NCBI RefSeq assembly: GCF_003628305.1
Contig: NZ_RBZM01000013.1
Coordinates: 1-64,000 of the forward strand
Origin: Cohnella endophytica
GTDB taxonomy: Bacteria; Bacillota; Bacilli; Paenibacillales; Paenibacillaceae
Direction of reading: 5' to 3'
DNA length: 64,000 bases
Shown here: piece after piece, positions 26,998-37,400 of the stretch
Numbering within the stretch: position 1 is the first letter of the stretch
How the letters are laid out: every line of letters begins with the position of its first letter
The notes under the pieces: model-generated
Database searches by the model: none
The model's input: only the letters and a program-made list of their open reading frames with translations
What the model was told of the DNA's origin: nothing
Position numbers and translations under genes: made by a program

Positions 26998-28992
26998 TTA
27001 TTTTCCTTCGCCAACGACAGGCAACGTGAAATAAAACCGACTTCCTTTCCCCTTCTCACTCTCTACCCAAATCTCGCCGCCGTGCCGTTCAACAATTTCC
27101 TTGGCAATCGCAAGACCAAGTCCGCTACCTTGAGCGTTGCCTTCCTTATAGTGTCGTCGGAATATGTGCGTCGCCTGCTCTGCTCCGATTCCATAACCGG
27201 TATCTCCAACCATAATGCAGACCGAATTGCTCTCTAGCGAAGCCTGCAAAGTGATCGTGCCGTCCGGCGGCGTAAACTTGCAAGCATTGTCGACCAAATT
27301 GGAAAGCACCCTCTTGATCAGATAAGGCTCCATCCAGACATCTGCGTCCGCAGCGAATGGTGAAATCGCGAGCGTGCATCTCCGTCCGGTATATTCGATG
27401 TCTGCCGCCAGTTCCTTGCCTATCCCCTCAAACCAATCATAGAAAATGACCATCCGCAGATCTTCGCTTCCCGAAGCAACCTCGCTGTGGCTCAAAGCCA
27501 AAAAATCGTCGATAAACCGGTTAATATCAAGAACCTTATCATGAACATTTCTCAGAATTCGTTCATGATGCTCCGGTCTCGTTTCGAACTTCTGGATCAG
27601 GGCTTCAATGCCGCTCTGTACATAAGAGAGCGGGCTACGAACATCGTGCGAAATATTTTGCAGCATTTGCGAGCGGAATGTTTCCGAAACCATCAGCTCA
27701 TCGTTGCTGCGCTTCAAGCTTTCCGTCCGTTCCTCCACCGTTCTCTTCAAGTTTACATTCCAATCGGAGAGCGTCTGTACCAGCTCTTGCTGCGCGTTTT
27801 CTTCCTTTTTGCGCATTTGATTCATGAGCGCATACATCAAAATCGCGATAAATACAAAGTCGCCGAGCAAACCGAACTGCGAGGCGAAACGAGTGAATAC
27901 ATTGTTGGGCAGCAGGCCGTAAAGCAACAGCGCTTTAGGAACGATAGCTACTAATACGACCGGTATTTTGGGAATCGCAAGATAGAAGGCGATACGATCC
28001 CCTTTTCTCGCACATAGAACGACAATGACAACCGACAACAATAAACTGACATACTTGAACCAAAATACATATTGCGCCAAACCGAGCGGATACAAAAATA
28101 GGATGCCCAAACAAAGGATCGGGCAGGTTACGTTCAAGAATCGGCAAATCCACATAGCCGTGGGCGAGTTACTGCGGGGAAACAATATTTTTGCTAAAAA
28201 CAAGCTACCCGACCAGCGACCGAGAATGTAAAAGAAATCATATACAGCGGACGGACTATGCCATATTCCCTCTCCTAACCCCTGCCCTGTCAATCGACTC
28301 GTACCGAACATGGGCAACGTAAACCCGTTCCAGATTAACATCACGATACAGAAGATCACGACATTAAGCATATAGTAGAAATAGGCTCTATTGCGAGTAT
28401 ACAAATAGAGCACGATTAGGAACATCGCAATAACCAGCATCATCCCGTAATAGATCCCATAGAACAGCAACTCGTTGGACATCTTGTTGTACACGGTCGA
28501 TTGCGCCGCTAAACGAAGCGGAATGATCATCGAACCATACGTCTCAAAACGCATATAAATCGTAGTTTCGTGTCCTTGCGGCAAGGTAATCTCATAGGAA
28601 GGATAAAGTCGGTGTTCGGTGATCAGCGGCTCCGACGGATACATATCGATTTTATCCATTAGAGAATTGATCACGGTGAGTTCCCATTTCTCGTTGGATG
28701 AATCATTTTTAAGGGTGAAGCGGACCCAATATGCGGATAACGAATATCCGAAAGAGGATTTACCTCTAGCCGGTTGAAACAGCTGCTGCAACGCCGGTGA
28801 TTGCAAATCCTCAATGGACCATTGTCTCTGCGCGTCTTCCAATATTTCCATTTGAGCGTTAATCAAATAACTGCCTTCGTTATCTGCAATTGAAAGTTCT
28901 GCTCTCCCTGTGGTTCCCGCAGCGCTGACGGCGGGAGAGAACCCTAACGCGCAGCAAATAGATATCAGGATCATGAGACTCAGAATTCGCAT
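26998..28992 (-). CDS. 7TMR-DISM sensor histidine kinase (orphan)
   Basis: 664 residues. The signal peptide ends near residue 25. Residues about 40-165 match the extracellular DISMED2 sensory fold (SAYWVRFTLKN), a type proposed to bind carbohydrates or related ligands. Seven membrane helices span about 180-390, followed by a coiled coil. The HisKA H-box is NISHDVRSPLSYV with phospho-acceptor His449. The HATPase domain shows LVDNACKF, DTGYGIG and GSGLGLAI. No response regulator lies next to it, so its partner is elsewhere, perhaps the BTAD regulator at 45387. It is flanked by terminators on both sides. The ATG at 28992 follows GAGGG. A surface-locus regulatory role is inferred from position only. 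Confidence 0.9.
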   Translation of the reverse strand: MRILSLMILISICCALGFSPAVSAAGTTGRAELSIADNEGSYLINAQMEILEDAQRQWSIEDLQSPALQQLFQPARGKSSFGYSLSAYWVRFTLKNDSSNEKWELTVINSLMDKIDMYPSEPLITEHRLYPSYEITLPQGHETTIYMRFETYGSMIIPLRLAAQSTVYNKMSNELLFYGIYYGMMLVIAMFLIVLYLYTRNRAYFYYMLNVVIFCIVMLIWNGFTLPMFGTSRLTGQGLGEGIWHSPSAVYDFFYILGRWSGSLFLAKILFPRSNSPTAMWICRFLNVTCPILCLGILFLYPLGLAQYVFWFKYVSLLLSVVIVVLCARKGDRIAFYLAIPKIPVVLVAIVPKALLLYGLLPNNVFTRFASQFGLLGDFVFIAILMYALMNQMRKKEENAQQELVQTLSDWNVNLKRTVEERTESLKRSNDELMVSETFRSQMLQNISHDVRSPLSYVQSGIEALIQKFETRPEHHERILRNVHDKVLDINRFIDDFLALSHSEVASGSEDLRMVIFYDWFEGIGKELAADIEYTGRRCTLAISPFAADADVWMEPYLIKRVLSNLVDNACKFTPPDGTITLQASLESNSVCIMVGDTGYGIGAEQATHIFRRHYKEGNAQGSGLGLAIAKEIVERHGGEIWVESEKGKGSRFYFTLPVVGEGK

Positions 28993-29087
28993 GACAATTC
29001 CCTCTCTGATAGCGCTATAATTACTTTGAATTTTAGCAATAATTCGTGTATTTACAACCCCCCTCCCCGTTCACTTCCTTATAGAAT

Positions 29088-29118
29088 GAAGCTGCTGAAT
29101 GATTTCTTCAGCAGCTTC
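29088..29118 (-). terminator. Terminator of the RCC1-SLH gene
   Basis: GAAGCTGCTGAA and TTCAGCAGCTTC form a perfect 12-bp stem with a 7-base loop about 60 bases past the stop codon at 29177. The T-tract on the minus strand is weak (TTCATTCT). Confidence 0.7.
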
Positions 29119-29176
29119 TTTGCAATTCTATCAAATATCGGGGACGAGCGCGGTTTGGATACCCGCCATTCTCCTC

Positions 29177-32100
29177 CTAGTTAATTAGATTTAGATTCCG
29201 CAACATCCGATACAAAAACGAAGCGCTCTGGGCACGGTCCGCCTTCATGCCGGGTGCCAGTTGACCGTCCGCCGCACCGTTCGTCATCCCTGACTTAATC
29301 GCTACGGCCATCGCTTCTTTCGCCCATCCTGGAATGTTGCCATGATCGGCATAGGGGGAGAGAATGTCGTCGATTTCCGCCGGGGATACGGTTTCCTTCC
29401 ACAATCCGCTCGAACGCATGGCGTTATAGATCATTTGAAACATTTCCGCTCTGCTGATCTCCGCATTCGGTTTAAAGCTTCCATCGGAGTAACCGCTGAT
29501 CAGATGCGCCTTCACCGCAGCCCCGACGGATCGCGCGAACCAATCGTTAGCCTTCACGTCCGAAAAGCCTTGCGGGTTATCGCGATCGGGTATGACGCCG
29601 AGCGCTCGCGTCAGCATCGCGACGAACTCGGCGCGCGTCACCGTTCTCGTCGGCTTAAAGCTCCCGTCCTCGTAACCGTTCAGCACGAATTTGGAAGACA
29701 GCGCAAGAATGGCTTCTTTCGCGTAACTGGTCTCGATGTCGGGGAACGTTTTGCTATTTTCGACCACGGCGTATACCGCGTTATTTTTCCCATAGATCCG
29801 CGCCTGCAGATTGCCGTTCGAATCTTTCGTAAATACGGCCGGTACGGGAACGTATTTGCCCGTTAACGGATCGACCATCACGCCGGCCAGATGACTAAAC
29901 GAGACATGGCTTAATGAACTCGGCACGGTTAAGAAGTGCGTCGTATACGAATCAAACCGATCGAGGGGATGATCGGATCCGTTCTTCTCGATGAAGTTCA
30001 TTTTATAATCTATCGGCGTCGTAACGGACGATGCTCCTAATTGAAGCAAGAGCGCGTCGTTGGCCATACTCTTCTTCGACATGCGAAGCTTTACATGAGC
30101 GCCGGTTAACGATACGCCGAATTTTTCGAGCGATTTTTGAACGGTGCCGGCAGGGAAATGAAAGGCCGTAAACTTCGACTGAATCACCAGTACCGTATTC
30201 GGGTTTCTGTCCAGAAGCTTACGGAAAAGCTCCGCTTCGAAAACAAGCTCGAAATCGTCCCATCCGTCTGATGGAATTTGCAATATCACTTGATCGCCAA
30301 CGGGAGACAGACGATCCAGCGCTTCCAGAATCGCGCTCGAAGCGATGTCGGCTTGCGAAACCTTGCGCCCGCCGGAATCGGTAACCGTTGTCGTCGGGAT
30401 GACGGAAAGGCTACCGTCGCTATTCTGTTGCAACGGTGAGGTTTGCGAGCCTCCGCCGGTACCGCCGCCCGCGTGTCCGCCCATGCCCGAATCGGGTGAA
30501 TAAGGCTTGATCTCAACAGGGGCAGCATAGGGAACCAATTGGTGATTGGAATTCAAATAGCCCAATAATTGTCCCATCGCGTTTGCCACGCCGATCATGT
30601 ACTGGTTGGCATACGACGGGGAGTTGTAGTTATCCAACAGCAGGAAATCGGACAAGTCATAAGAGTATGCGGCAGCTCCGGTTGCCGGGATCTCCGCGAT
30701 TCTAAGGTCGTTGTGTTCATTATTACCGTAAATCGTCCGGAAGTCGGGCATTAACACATAGCTTGCTATCCCCGACTCGCTGGTTGCCGCACTCCACTTG
30801 AGGATACCGCTCAGATTGTTTCCAGTGGAATCCGTGCTTTGCATCGAAGCATCCAGCGGTTGCATGGCATCGTTCCAAAGACTAGCGAAAACCGGAGTGA
30901 TATGCTCGGATGTCCCGTCAAAGGTGTATAAACGAATCCCAATGGCTCCGGCTGGAATATCGTTTTCGTTTTCGGTTTCAGATTCTGGTACATCGAAGTA
31001 ATAATTCGTCCATTCCGTATGATGCGGCGTTTCGCCAATCATATCGCCCAGCTTATTCCCTTGGCCATCTTCGAAATAAAAACGATAGTCCTGCGTCTGC
31101 GAAGGTGTAGATGAGGGATACCAATAGAAAGAGCCGCCAATTTTCCCAGACGGCGTATCACGATCTGGCCGATAAATGAAATCAGTCGGCTGCGTATCGG
31201 AAACGATCTGAAGCGTATGGGAAACCCTGCTGCCGAATACGAAAACCGCGTCCTTAACAATCGACTTCTCTATCTCACCGCTTATGCCGTTTATAATGCT
31301 TACATGATAAAGACCAGGGTACAATTGAGGGAATTCAGCAACTCCATCCGTCGAAGTGACGGCCGTCATCTTATTGCTAAAATCATTATCGGACGTCACC
31401 GTGACCGTAATCCCGGCAACGGGAGCACTGTAAACGGAACCGGAGTTCGAAGCGGATGGATCAGTCGATGTTGACGTGTTCCATTCCTTCACCGGCACGG
31501 ATAACGTCACGGTACCCGGAATGACCGTATATCCCGCGCCGTTATAATCGTAGGTTACGGATTCCGAAACGGAATGGTCACCCGTATATCCCGTATGGAT
31601 CTTTACGATGTACGTCCCGGGCCGCAAGTGACCATACAGCGTATGCGTTACGCCGGTAACGCCATATGGCGAGTCGTATCTGAAGGTTGATTCGCTCAGG
31701 CTTGCGGCGCTTCCTCCAAGCGGAATCACGTCGAAATAGATCTTATCGAAGTTCGACAAAGCAGGGATATCGTACGTAAACTTTAATTGATCATTATCAA
31801 CAACTTGGATAGAAACGTTCCTCAATGGCTTTGGCCCTGCATCGTAAGATGACGCCAAAGGAATCATAGGCAACGGGATACGCGCCACATCGAAATTGTA
31901 GCCCACACCTAATTGACCATACATGTGCGTATTATTATCGTAGTTCGACCCGCTTGCAACGACAGTGCTATCCTGATTGATGAAGAAGGAATTGTTAACA
32001 CCCGCATATGCAGCTTTTACGTTGGATACGGTCGTGATTTTCGTGAATGCGGTCGTTTGCCAATAGATTTGAGGATCCCCTAATTGTCCTCGCGAGGTAT

Positions 32101-33055
32101 TTCCCGTGCCCCAAACAGAGCCATCGTTCATGAGCGCAAGCACGTGGGCCCCGCCGACGCTTAAAGATTTCACGCTCTTGCCGTTCAAAGATGTCACCTG
32201 GACAGGCGTATAGGAATCTATCGTGTTCCCAGTACCCAATTGACCGCCGCTGTTTCGCCCCCAGGCAAAGACACCTCCGCTCGCGATGGCGTATGCGAAT
32301 GCCGCATTCGGGTTAGAAGCAATCGCGGTTGCCCCGTTCACGCCGTCGACAACTGCGGCAACGAAAGTCGATTCACCGCGCTGAAAATTTATCAGACCCC
32401 ATTGATATACGGTTCCGTCATTCTTCAAAGCATAGGATGCCAGATTGCCCTTGGCGATTTGTTTAATGCCGGTCAATACCGTGCCATTCTCGTCCGTCAC
32501 AACCGGCGAAGGCGTAAGACTAAACGAGACTCCCGTTCCTTGCCCCAGCTCTCCCGGAAAATAATTGCTGCCCCATGTCAGCACTTTCCCATCGGCCGTT
32601 AACGCCATAGCCATCGTTTGGCCTGCCGCGATCTGTTGGATGCCGCTTAGGCCATTCACTAATGTAGGGGTACCGTTGGAGATGTTATTAGGATTGGGGG
32701 ACAACGTCCCCCATTCCCACACATTGCCTTGGCTATCTAGAGCCAAGGCGTAATTCGGTCCCGCGGCAATATCCGCGATCTTCGGCGAGCCGCTAATCGT
32801 AACCTGGACCGGATAGGGACGATCGGCAGAATCGCCGGTACCCAGCTGATTATGGTCATTTTTTCCCCATGTCCACACCGCTCCTTCGGCATCTAGAGCA
32901 ACCGCAAAGCTCTCCGCCGACACGACTTTAACCGGATGAGCTCCCGCAGGGCTTATCTGCGAAGCATCCGTTGTCGCGAACGAGACCGTAGGAGAAAGAA
33001 ATAATGATAGCATCATCGTAATCGATGCCACAATCCGCAATGATTTTAACTTCAT
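29177..33055 (-). CDS. SLH surface protein with RCC1-like beta-propeller
   Basis: 1292 residues. The ATG at 33055 follows GGAGAG. The signal peptide ends near residue 28 (SFA). Residues about 40-395 are RCC1-type repeats, with WTWGKNDHNQLGTGD, WEWGTLS and FAWGRNSGGQLGTGN, forming a propeller. A beta-sandwich and Cna_B-like stretch follow (about 500-620: GITVTVTSDNDFSNKM). Beta-rich regions lead to a Gly-rich linker near 862, a juxta-SLH module (about 880-1090) that differs from the two main types seen here, and three SLH domains to the C-terminus. Bacterial secreted RCC1-like propellers include the BLIP-II inhibitor family; the role here is unknown. It is monocistronic. Confidence 0.9.
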   Translation of the reverse strand: MKLKSLRIVASITMMLSLFLSPTVSFATTDASQISPAGAHPVKVVSAESFAVALDAEGAVWTWGKNDHNQLGTGDSADRPYPVQVTISGSPKIADIAAGPNYALALDSQGNVWEWGTLSPNPNNISNGTPTLVNGLSGIQQIAAGQTMAMALTADGKVLTWGSNYFPGELGQGTGVSFSLTPSPVVTDENGTVLTGIKQIAKGNLASYALKNDGTVYQWGLINFQRGESTFVAAVVDGVNGATAIASNPNAAFAYAIASGGVFAWGRNSGGQLGTGNTIDSYTPVQVTSLNGKSVKSLSVGGAHVLALMNDGSVWGTGNTSRGQLGDPQIYWQTTAFTKITTVSNVKAAYAGVNNSFFINQDSTVVASGSNYDNNTHMYGQLGVGYNFDVARIPLPMIPLASSYDAGPKPLRNVSIQVVDNDQLKFTYDIPALSNFDKIYFDVIPLGGSAASLSESTFRYDSPYGVTGVTHTLYGHLRPGTYIVKIHTGYTGDHSVSESVTYDYNGAGYTVIPGTVTLSVPVKEWNTSTSTDPSASNSGSVYSAPVAGITVTVTSDNDFSNKMTAVTSTDGVAEFPQLYPGLYHVSIINGISGEIEKSIVKDAVFVFGSRVSHTLQIVSDTQPTDFIYRPDRDTPSGKIGGSFYWYPSSTPSQTQDYRFYFEDGQGNKLGDMIGETPHHTEWTNYYFDVPESETENENDIPAGAIGIRLYTFDGTSEHITPVFASLWNDAMQPLDASMQSTDSTGNNLSGILKWSAATSESGIASYVLMPDFRTIYGNNEHNDLRIAEIPATGAAAYSYDLSDFLLLDNYNSPSYANQYMIGVANAMGQLLGYLNSNHQLVPYAAPVEIKPYSPDSGMGGHAGGGTGGGSQTSPLQQNSDGSLSVIPTTTVTDSGGRKVSQADIASSAILEALDRLSPVGDQVILQIPSDGWDDFELVFEAELFRKLLDRNPNTVLVIQSKFTAFHFPAGTVQKSLEKFGVSLTGAHVKLRMSKKSMANDALLLQLGASSVTTPIDYKMNFIEKNGSDHPLDRFDSYTTHFLTVPSSLSHVSFSHLAGVMVDPLTGKYVPVPAVFTKDSNGNLQARIYGKNNAVYAVVENSKTFPDIETSYAKEAILALSSKFVLNGYEDGSFKPTRTVTRAEFVAMLTRALGVIPDRDNPQGFSDVKANDWFARSVGAAVKAHLISGYSDGSFKPNAEISRAEMFQMIYNAMRSSGLWKETVSPAEIDDILSPYADHGNIPGWAKEAMAVAIKSGMTNGAADGQLAPGMKADRAQSASFLYRMLRNLNLIN

Positions 33056-33165
33056 AAGAACTCTCCATTCCTAGTATTTAATTCAAAAGTCTATAAGAGC
33101 GCTCTCCCAAAATTCTCACAAAATACCGGACGAAGTTCCGCTGTAGAAGCATGCCGAGGAAATGC

Positions 33166-33196
33166 AAAAATCCACAACCTCTTGCGGTTGTGGATT
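33166..33196 (-). terminator. Second copy of the ATCCACAACC terminator
   Basis: ATCCACAACCGC and a near-complement AGAGGTTGTGGAT pair, followed by TTTTTGC on the minus strand. It matches the terminator at 17804-17836 with one stem difference. It lies 19 bases past the stop of the small ORF 33215-33412. Confidence 0.8.
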
Positions 33197-33214
33197 CATA
33201 TTCGGAGTTACATC

Positions 33215-33412
33215 TTAATCGTTCTCTCTGATAAGAAGATTGCGGTACGGATATTTGCCGAACGGGTACTTGAATAATAACGCGAATCCGGAACCTTCGA
33301 TCGAAACCGATTTTAACGCCGGCGTCCTTACGCACGAGCGGATCATTCGGGATACGGCTTTCGTTCCGTCTTCGCTTGGGCGGGTTTTCGCGGCAGATTC
33401 GGATCCCGCCAT
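33215..33412 (-). CDS. Small hypothetical protein between two terminators
   Basis: 65 residues, not recognised. The C-terminal half (ALKSVSIEGSGFALLFKYPF, then GKYPYRNLLIREND) looks protein-like and ends 19 bases before a strong terminator, while its start lies just past the ribokinase terminator. That placement supports a separate small transcription unit. GGGGAG almost touches the ATG at 33412, so the true start may differ. Longer overlapping frames on both strands look like shadows. Confidence 0.45.
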   Translation of the reverse strand: MAGSESAAKTRPSEDGTKAVSRMIRSCVRTPALKSVSIEGSGFALLFKYPFGKYPYRNLLIREND

Positions 33413-33424
33413 CTCCCCGACGCA

Positions 33425-33453
33425 AAAAAGCCGACCAAATGAGGTCGGCTTTA
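33425..33453 (-). terminator. Terminator of the ribokinase gene
   Basis: AAAGCCGACC and GGTCGGCTTT form a perfect 10-bp stem around TCATTT, followed by TTTGC on the minus strand, eight bases past the stop codon. Confidence 0.9.
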
Positions 33454-33460
33454 TACTTAA

Positions 33461-34366
33461 TTAATTGATAAATGGCACAATCTCTTCCCGTCTAGGAATC
33501 GAGATTTGCGCTCCTTCTCGGGTCACGGCGATAGCGGCCGCTGCCGACGCGAATCGAAGCGCCTGGGAGGTAGGAACGCCCGAAGCGAACTCCGTGGCGA
33601 AAGCACCGATGAACGTATCGCCGGCGGCGGTCGTATCTACCGGCTCGACGCGGAAGGCAGGCGACCAGATCTCGTCTTCTCCGCGCGACACCCACAGGGA
33701 GCCTTGGCTACCCATTGTGACAAGCACGTTGTCGACGCCACGCCCGATTAAACTCGCCGCCGCGGCACGAGCATCGGCCGTTTCCCTGACGGGCTGCCCG
33801 CTGAGCGTTTCCAACTCCGTTTCATTCACGGCCAGAATCGGGATCAGCGGGAACGCGTCTTCTTCCATTTGCATGGCAGGCGCGGCATTCATGATGACGG
33901 GAATGCCCCGTCTTCGGGCAATTTCCAGCACATGCCGATTCACCTTCCATGGAATTTCGTTCTGCAGCATGATCAGGTCCGCTTCTCCCCAGATCCATTC
34001 CGGAATATCGGAAGGCGACAGCCCGCCGTTAGCCCCGGCCGCCAAGACGATATGATTCTCGGCATGCGCGTCCACGGTAATGAATGCCGTACCCGTGTCG
34101 CCCTCGGTCGGAAGAACCGTATCGGTCCGAATGCCGTCGGCCTGAAGCGCGCCTATTAGCGATTCTCCGTACGAATCGGAACCCACGGCTCCGATCATCC
34201 GGACGGAACCGCCGCTACGCGCTGCAGCTACGGCCTGGTTAGCTCCTTTCCCTCCGGGAAAGAGCTTCCGGGACAAGCTTTGGACCGTCTCTCCCGGCTT
34301 CGGAAGGGCGGAAACCTGATAGACGATATCCATATTCAAGCTTCCAATAGAGAATACGTTAGCCAT
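33461..34366 (-). CDS. rbsK: Ribokinase (PfkB family)
   Basis: About 301 residues, normal for ribokinase. The ATG at 34366 is preferred because AGGTG lies six bases upstream; a GTG three codons earlier is the alternative. The N-terminal signature is SIGSLNMDIVY and FPGGKGANQAVAAARSGG. The C-terminal PfkB signature is VDTTAAGDTFIGAFATEF, with the catalytic aspartate in GD and the anion hole before it. It phosphorylates ribose to ribose 5-phosphate. No rbs transporter genes are nearby, so it stands alone among surface-protein genes. It is cytoplasmic and ends at a strong terminator. Confidence 0.92.
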   Translation of the reverse strand: MANVFSIGSLNMDIVYQVSALPKPGETVQSLSRKLFPGGKGANQAVAAARSGGSVRMIGAVGSDSYGESLIGALQADGIRTDTVLPTEGDTGTAFITVDAHAENHIVLAAGANGGLSPSDIPEWIWGEADLIMLQNEIPWKVNRHVLEIARRRGIPVIMNAAPAMQMEEDAFPLIPILAVNETELETLSGQPVRETADARAAAASLIGRGVDNVLVTMGSQGSLWVSRGEDEIWSPAFRVEPVDTTAAGDTFIGAFATEFASGVPTSQALRFASAAAAIAVTREGAQISIPRREEIVPFIN

Positions 34367-34447
34367 AATCTTCACCTGATCCTTAAAATTGTACGCTCCC
34401 GACCAGTAACACGTTGGGATCGGATGATTAACCCTTCGTTTATGGCT

Positions 34448-37400
34448 TTAATTGCTCTGTTGCGCCAACATTCTCAGCAGGACCGTTATGGCTTCTGCTC
34501 TTGTTGTTCGACCATTAGGATCGAAAACGTTCGTGCCTTTACCTTCTATTATACCAAGTTTCTTTATTGCTGCCGCCGCGCCTTTCGCCCATGACGGGAT
34601 ATTCTTGTCGTCCGCAAAATCGGTTGCGTTATTCGATTCGATAGACAGCTTGAGCGCACTCGCAACCATCACCGCCATCTCTGCGCGCGTAATTTCCGCA
34701 TTCGGTCTGAAAGTGCCGTCCCGATAACCGTGAATAATGCCCGCTTGCACCGCTTGCGCGACCGCTTTCTGCGCCCAGGCACCGATCTTCGCCGTATCCG
34801 CGAAAGTCAGTTCCGCTCCTTCCGTTTGCGGCTTCAACGCATTCATCAGCATCACTGCGAATTCAGCGCGCGTCACCGTAGATCCCGGTTTAAACGTTCC
34901 GTTCGGATACCCGGTAACGATCCCATCGCTTACCGCCTGTTTGATTTTCGCCTCCGCCCAATGTCCGGAAATATCGGTAAAGTCAGTCGGGACCGCGGAA
35001 TTTCCCGGCACCTCTTGGGTAGATTCAACGGCCAGCACGGCATACTTCGTAAAGTGATCGACGTCTACCGTAATGAAACTTCCGTTTACTTTGCCCCCGA
35101 CTTTCACCCAAACCTTCTTTATTTCGTCATAATAGAAGACCGCCGCACGTTGGTTGCTCTTCAGGCTTGCCGGATCGAATGCGAGCGTGAGCGTTACCGG
35201 CTTGCTGAAATTTTCCGAGAAATTTTTCAGAATCTCATAGACGGGACTAGCGAGAACGGCGCCATTCAAAACCAGATTCTGCGTATTCGTCACTTGTTCG
35301 ATCGTTATTTTCAGTTCTTTGGCCGAAGCTCCGGCCGGAATCGTCACCGTAACGGCATCTCCCAAGCGAACTTCGCCCTCCCGCCCGACAGGAAGCGTGA
35401 GTTGGCCGTCCGCGGCGATTACTTTGTCGCTATTCGGCATTCCGCCTCCACCGCCGCCGCTATTACCGGATGCGCGTTTCACGATTACCGTATAGCTCTT
35501 CATCGTGCCATCCCTCGCCGTCACTTCGACGGTAACCGGGTTATCGCCTATCTCAAGATCGATGACATCGCTTGATTGGCCGTTAACGACCGATTTCCCG
35601 TTTACGGTTATCGTCGCGCGAAGATCGGATGCCGTCGCCGTTGCGGTAAGGCTCGATACGCCATTCGCCACATTGGAAACGTAGTCCGTTCTCTCAGACT
35701 TGAAAACGGGACTTAACGTGCCGCTGGACAACAGGAGTCCGTCTAAGTCGGCGTTGTTGCCCGATACGCGATTCACGGTTATCGTATACGTATTTACCGT
35801 GCCGTCTTGGGCGGTTACCGCAATGCGAATCGGAGTAGGACCAAAGTTCAATTCCGAAGCCCGATAGGAATATACCCCTCCCGTTTCCGATTGATACGCG
35901 GCTCCCGTTACCGAGATCGCCTGGCTGGAATCCGCTATTGTAAGGCTTAAGCTTATTTCGGTTTCGGTATAATCCAACTCCAGGCTGTAATTCAAAATCG
36001 ACTGCGAGAACGTCGGCGATAATTGCCCCTGATCTACGGACAAGTCTGCCAACATCGCATTGCTGCTTAGCCATTGCGCGTATAACGTCAGATCGCCCGA
36101 GACCATGGAGAACGTACTTCCCGCGGCGTAGCTTGTCCCGCTCCCGTCGTTCGCGGTGTTCCAGCCTGCGAACGCGTAACCCGTCTTCTTAAGATTTCCG
36201 GCGTTGCCCGGCACGGTGACTCTCGTGTTGTAATCGTGGCTACTGACGCTTGGCACGTTGCCGGACTCGGCGCCGTTGCCATTATAGCCGATCGAATAGC
36301 TGTTAGCTATCCACTGCGCGTACAGCGTCGCTCCCCCCGCATCGATCTTGAACGTCGCCGTTCCGTCCGCCGCGTAACTCGTTCCGCTGCCGTCCGGCGC
36401 CGTATTCCATCCTCCGAACGTATAGCCTGTTTTCTCCAGGTCGCCCGTATTGCCCATTACGATAACGTTCGTGTTGTAATCGTAGCGGTTGCCGTCTATC
36501 GGAGCGATGCCGGAATCAGCCTCGTTTCCGTTATACGCCACGGTGTAGCTGTTGATCGTCCACTGCGCGTATAGCGCCACATCTCCGGCACCCATCGTAA
36601 ACGTCGCGGCTCCATCCGCCGCGTAGCTCGTTCCGCTGCCATCCGATGCCGTGTTCCAGCCCGCCAACGTGTAACCCTTCTTCACCAGGTTCCCCGTATT
36701 GCCCTTAACGGTGACGCTCGTGTTGTAATCGTATCTGTTGCTGTCAGTCGGAGCATTGCCAGAATCAGCGTCGGATCCCCTATACTCCAAGGTGTAGCTA
36801 TTGACCGTCCATTGCGCATATAACGTCACATGGTCGGCCCCTATCGTAAACGTAGCGGCTCCGTCCGCCGCATAGCTTGTTCCTTTGCCATCCGAAGCCG
36901 TGTTCCAGCCCGTGAACGTGTAACCCGTCTTCGCCAGATTTCCCGTATTGCCCATTACGTTAACGCTCGTGTCGTAAACGTGATTGATACTGTCGCTCGG
37001 AGCGCTTCCGGACGTAGCTCCGTTTCCGTGATAAGTTACCGAGTAACGGTTGATCGTCCACATTGCATATAGCTTGGCATCGGACGCTCCCATTTCAAAC
37101 GTATCTCCGACATCGTATCTTGTTCCGCTCCCGTCGGCCTCCGTGTTCCATCCCGCGAACGAATAGCCTGTTAATGTCAGGTCTCCGGTGTTGTTCGGCA
37201 CGGCGACGCTCGAACGGTAGTCGTGGCTGCCGCTTGCCGGAACACTGCCTCCGTCGCTGCCATTGCCGTCGTAAGTAACCACGTAGCGGTTAACCGACCA
37301 CGCCGCATACAGCGTGACGTCCGCCGCGCCGATGGTAAACGCGTCATCCTCTTTGTAACTCGTTCCTTTTCCATCCGCTTCCGTGTTCCATCCCGCGAAT

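Noticed and set aside
33240..33464. Plus-strand 74-codon ORF near the ribokinase terminator
   Set aside because: No ribosome binding site, and it overlaps the ribokinase terminator; the minus-strand 65-codon ORF fits the terminators better.
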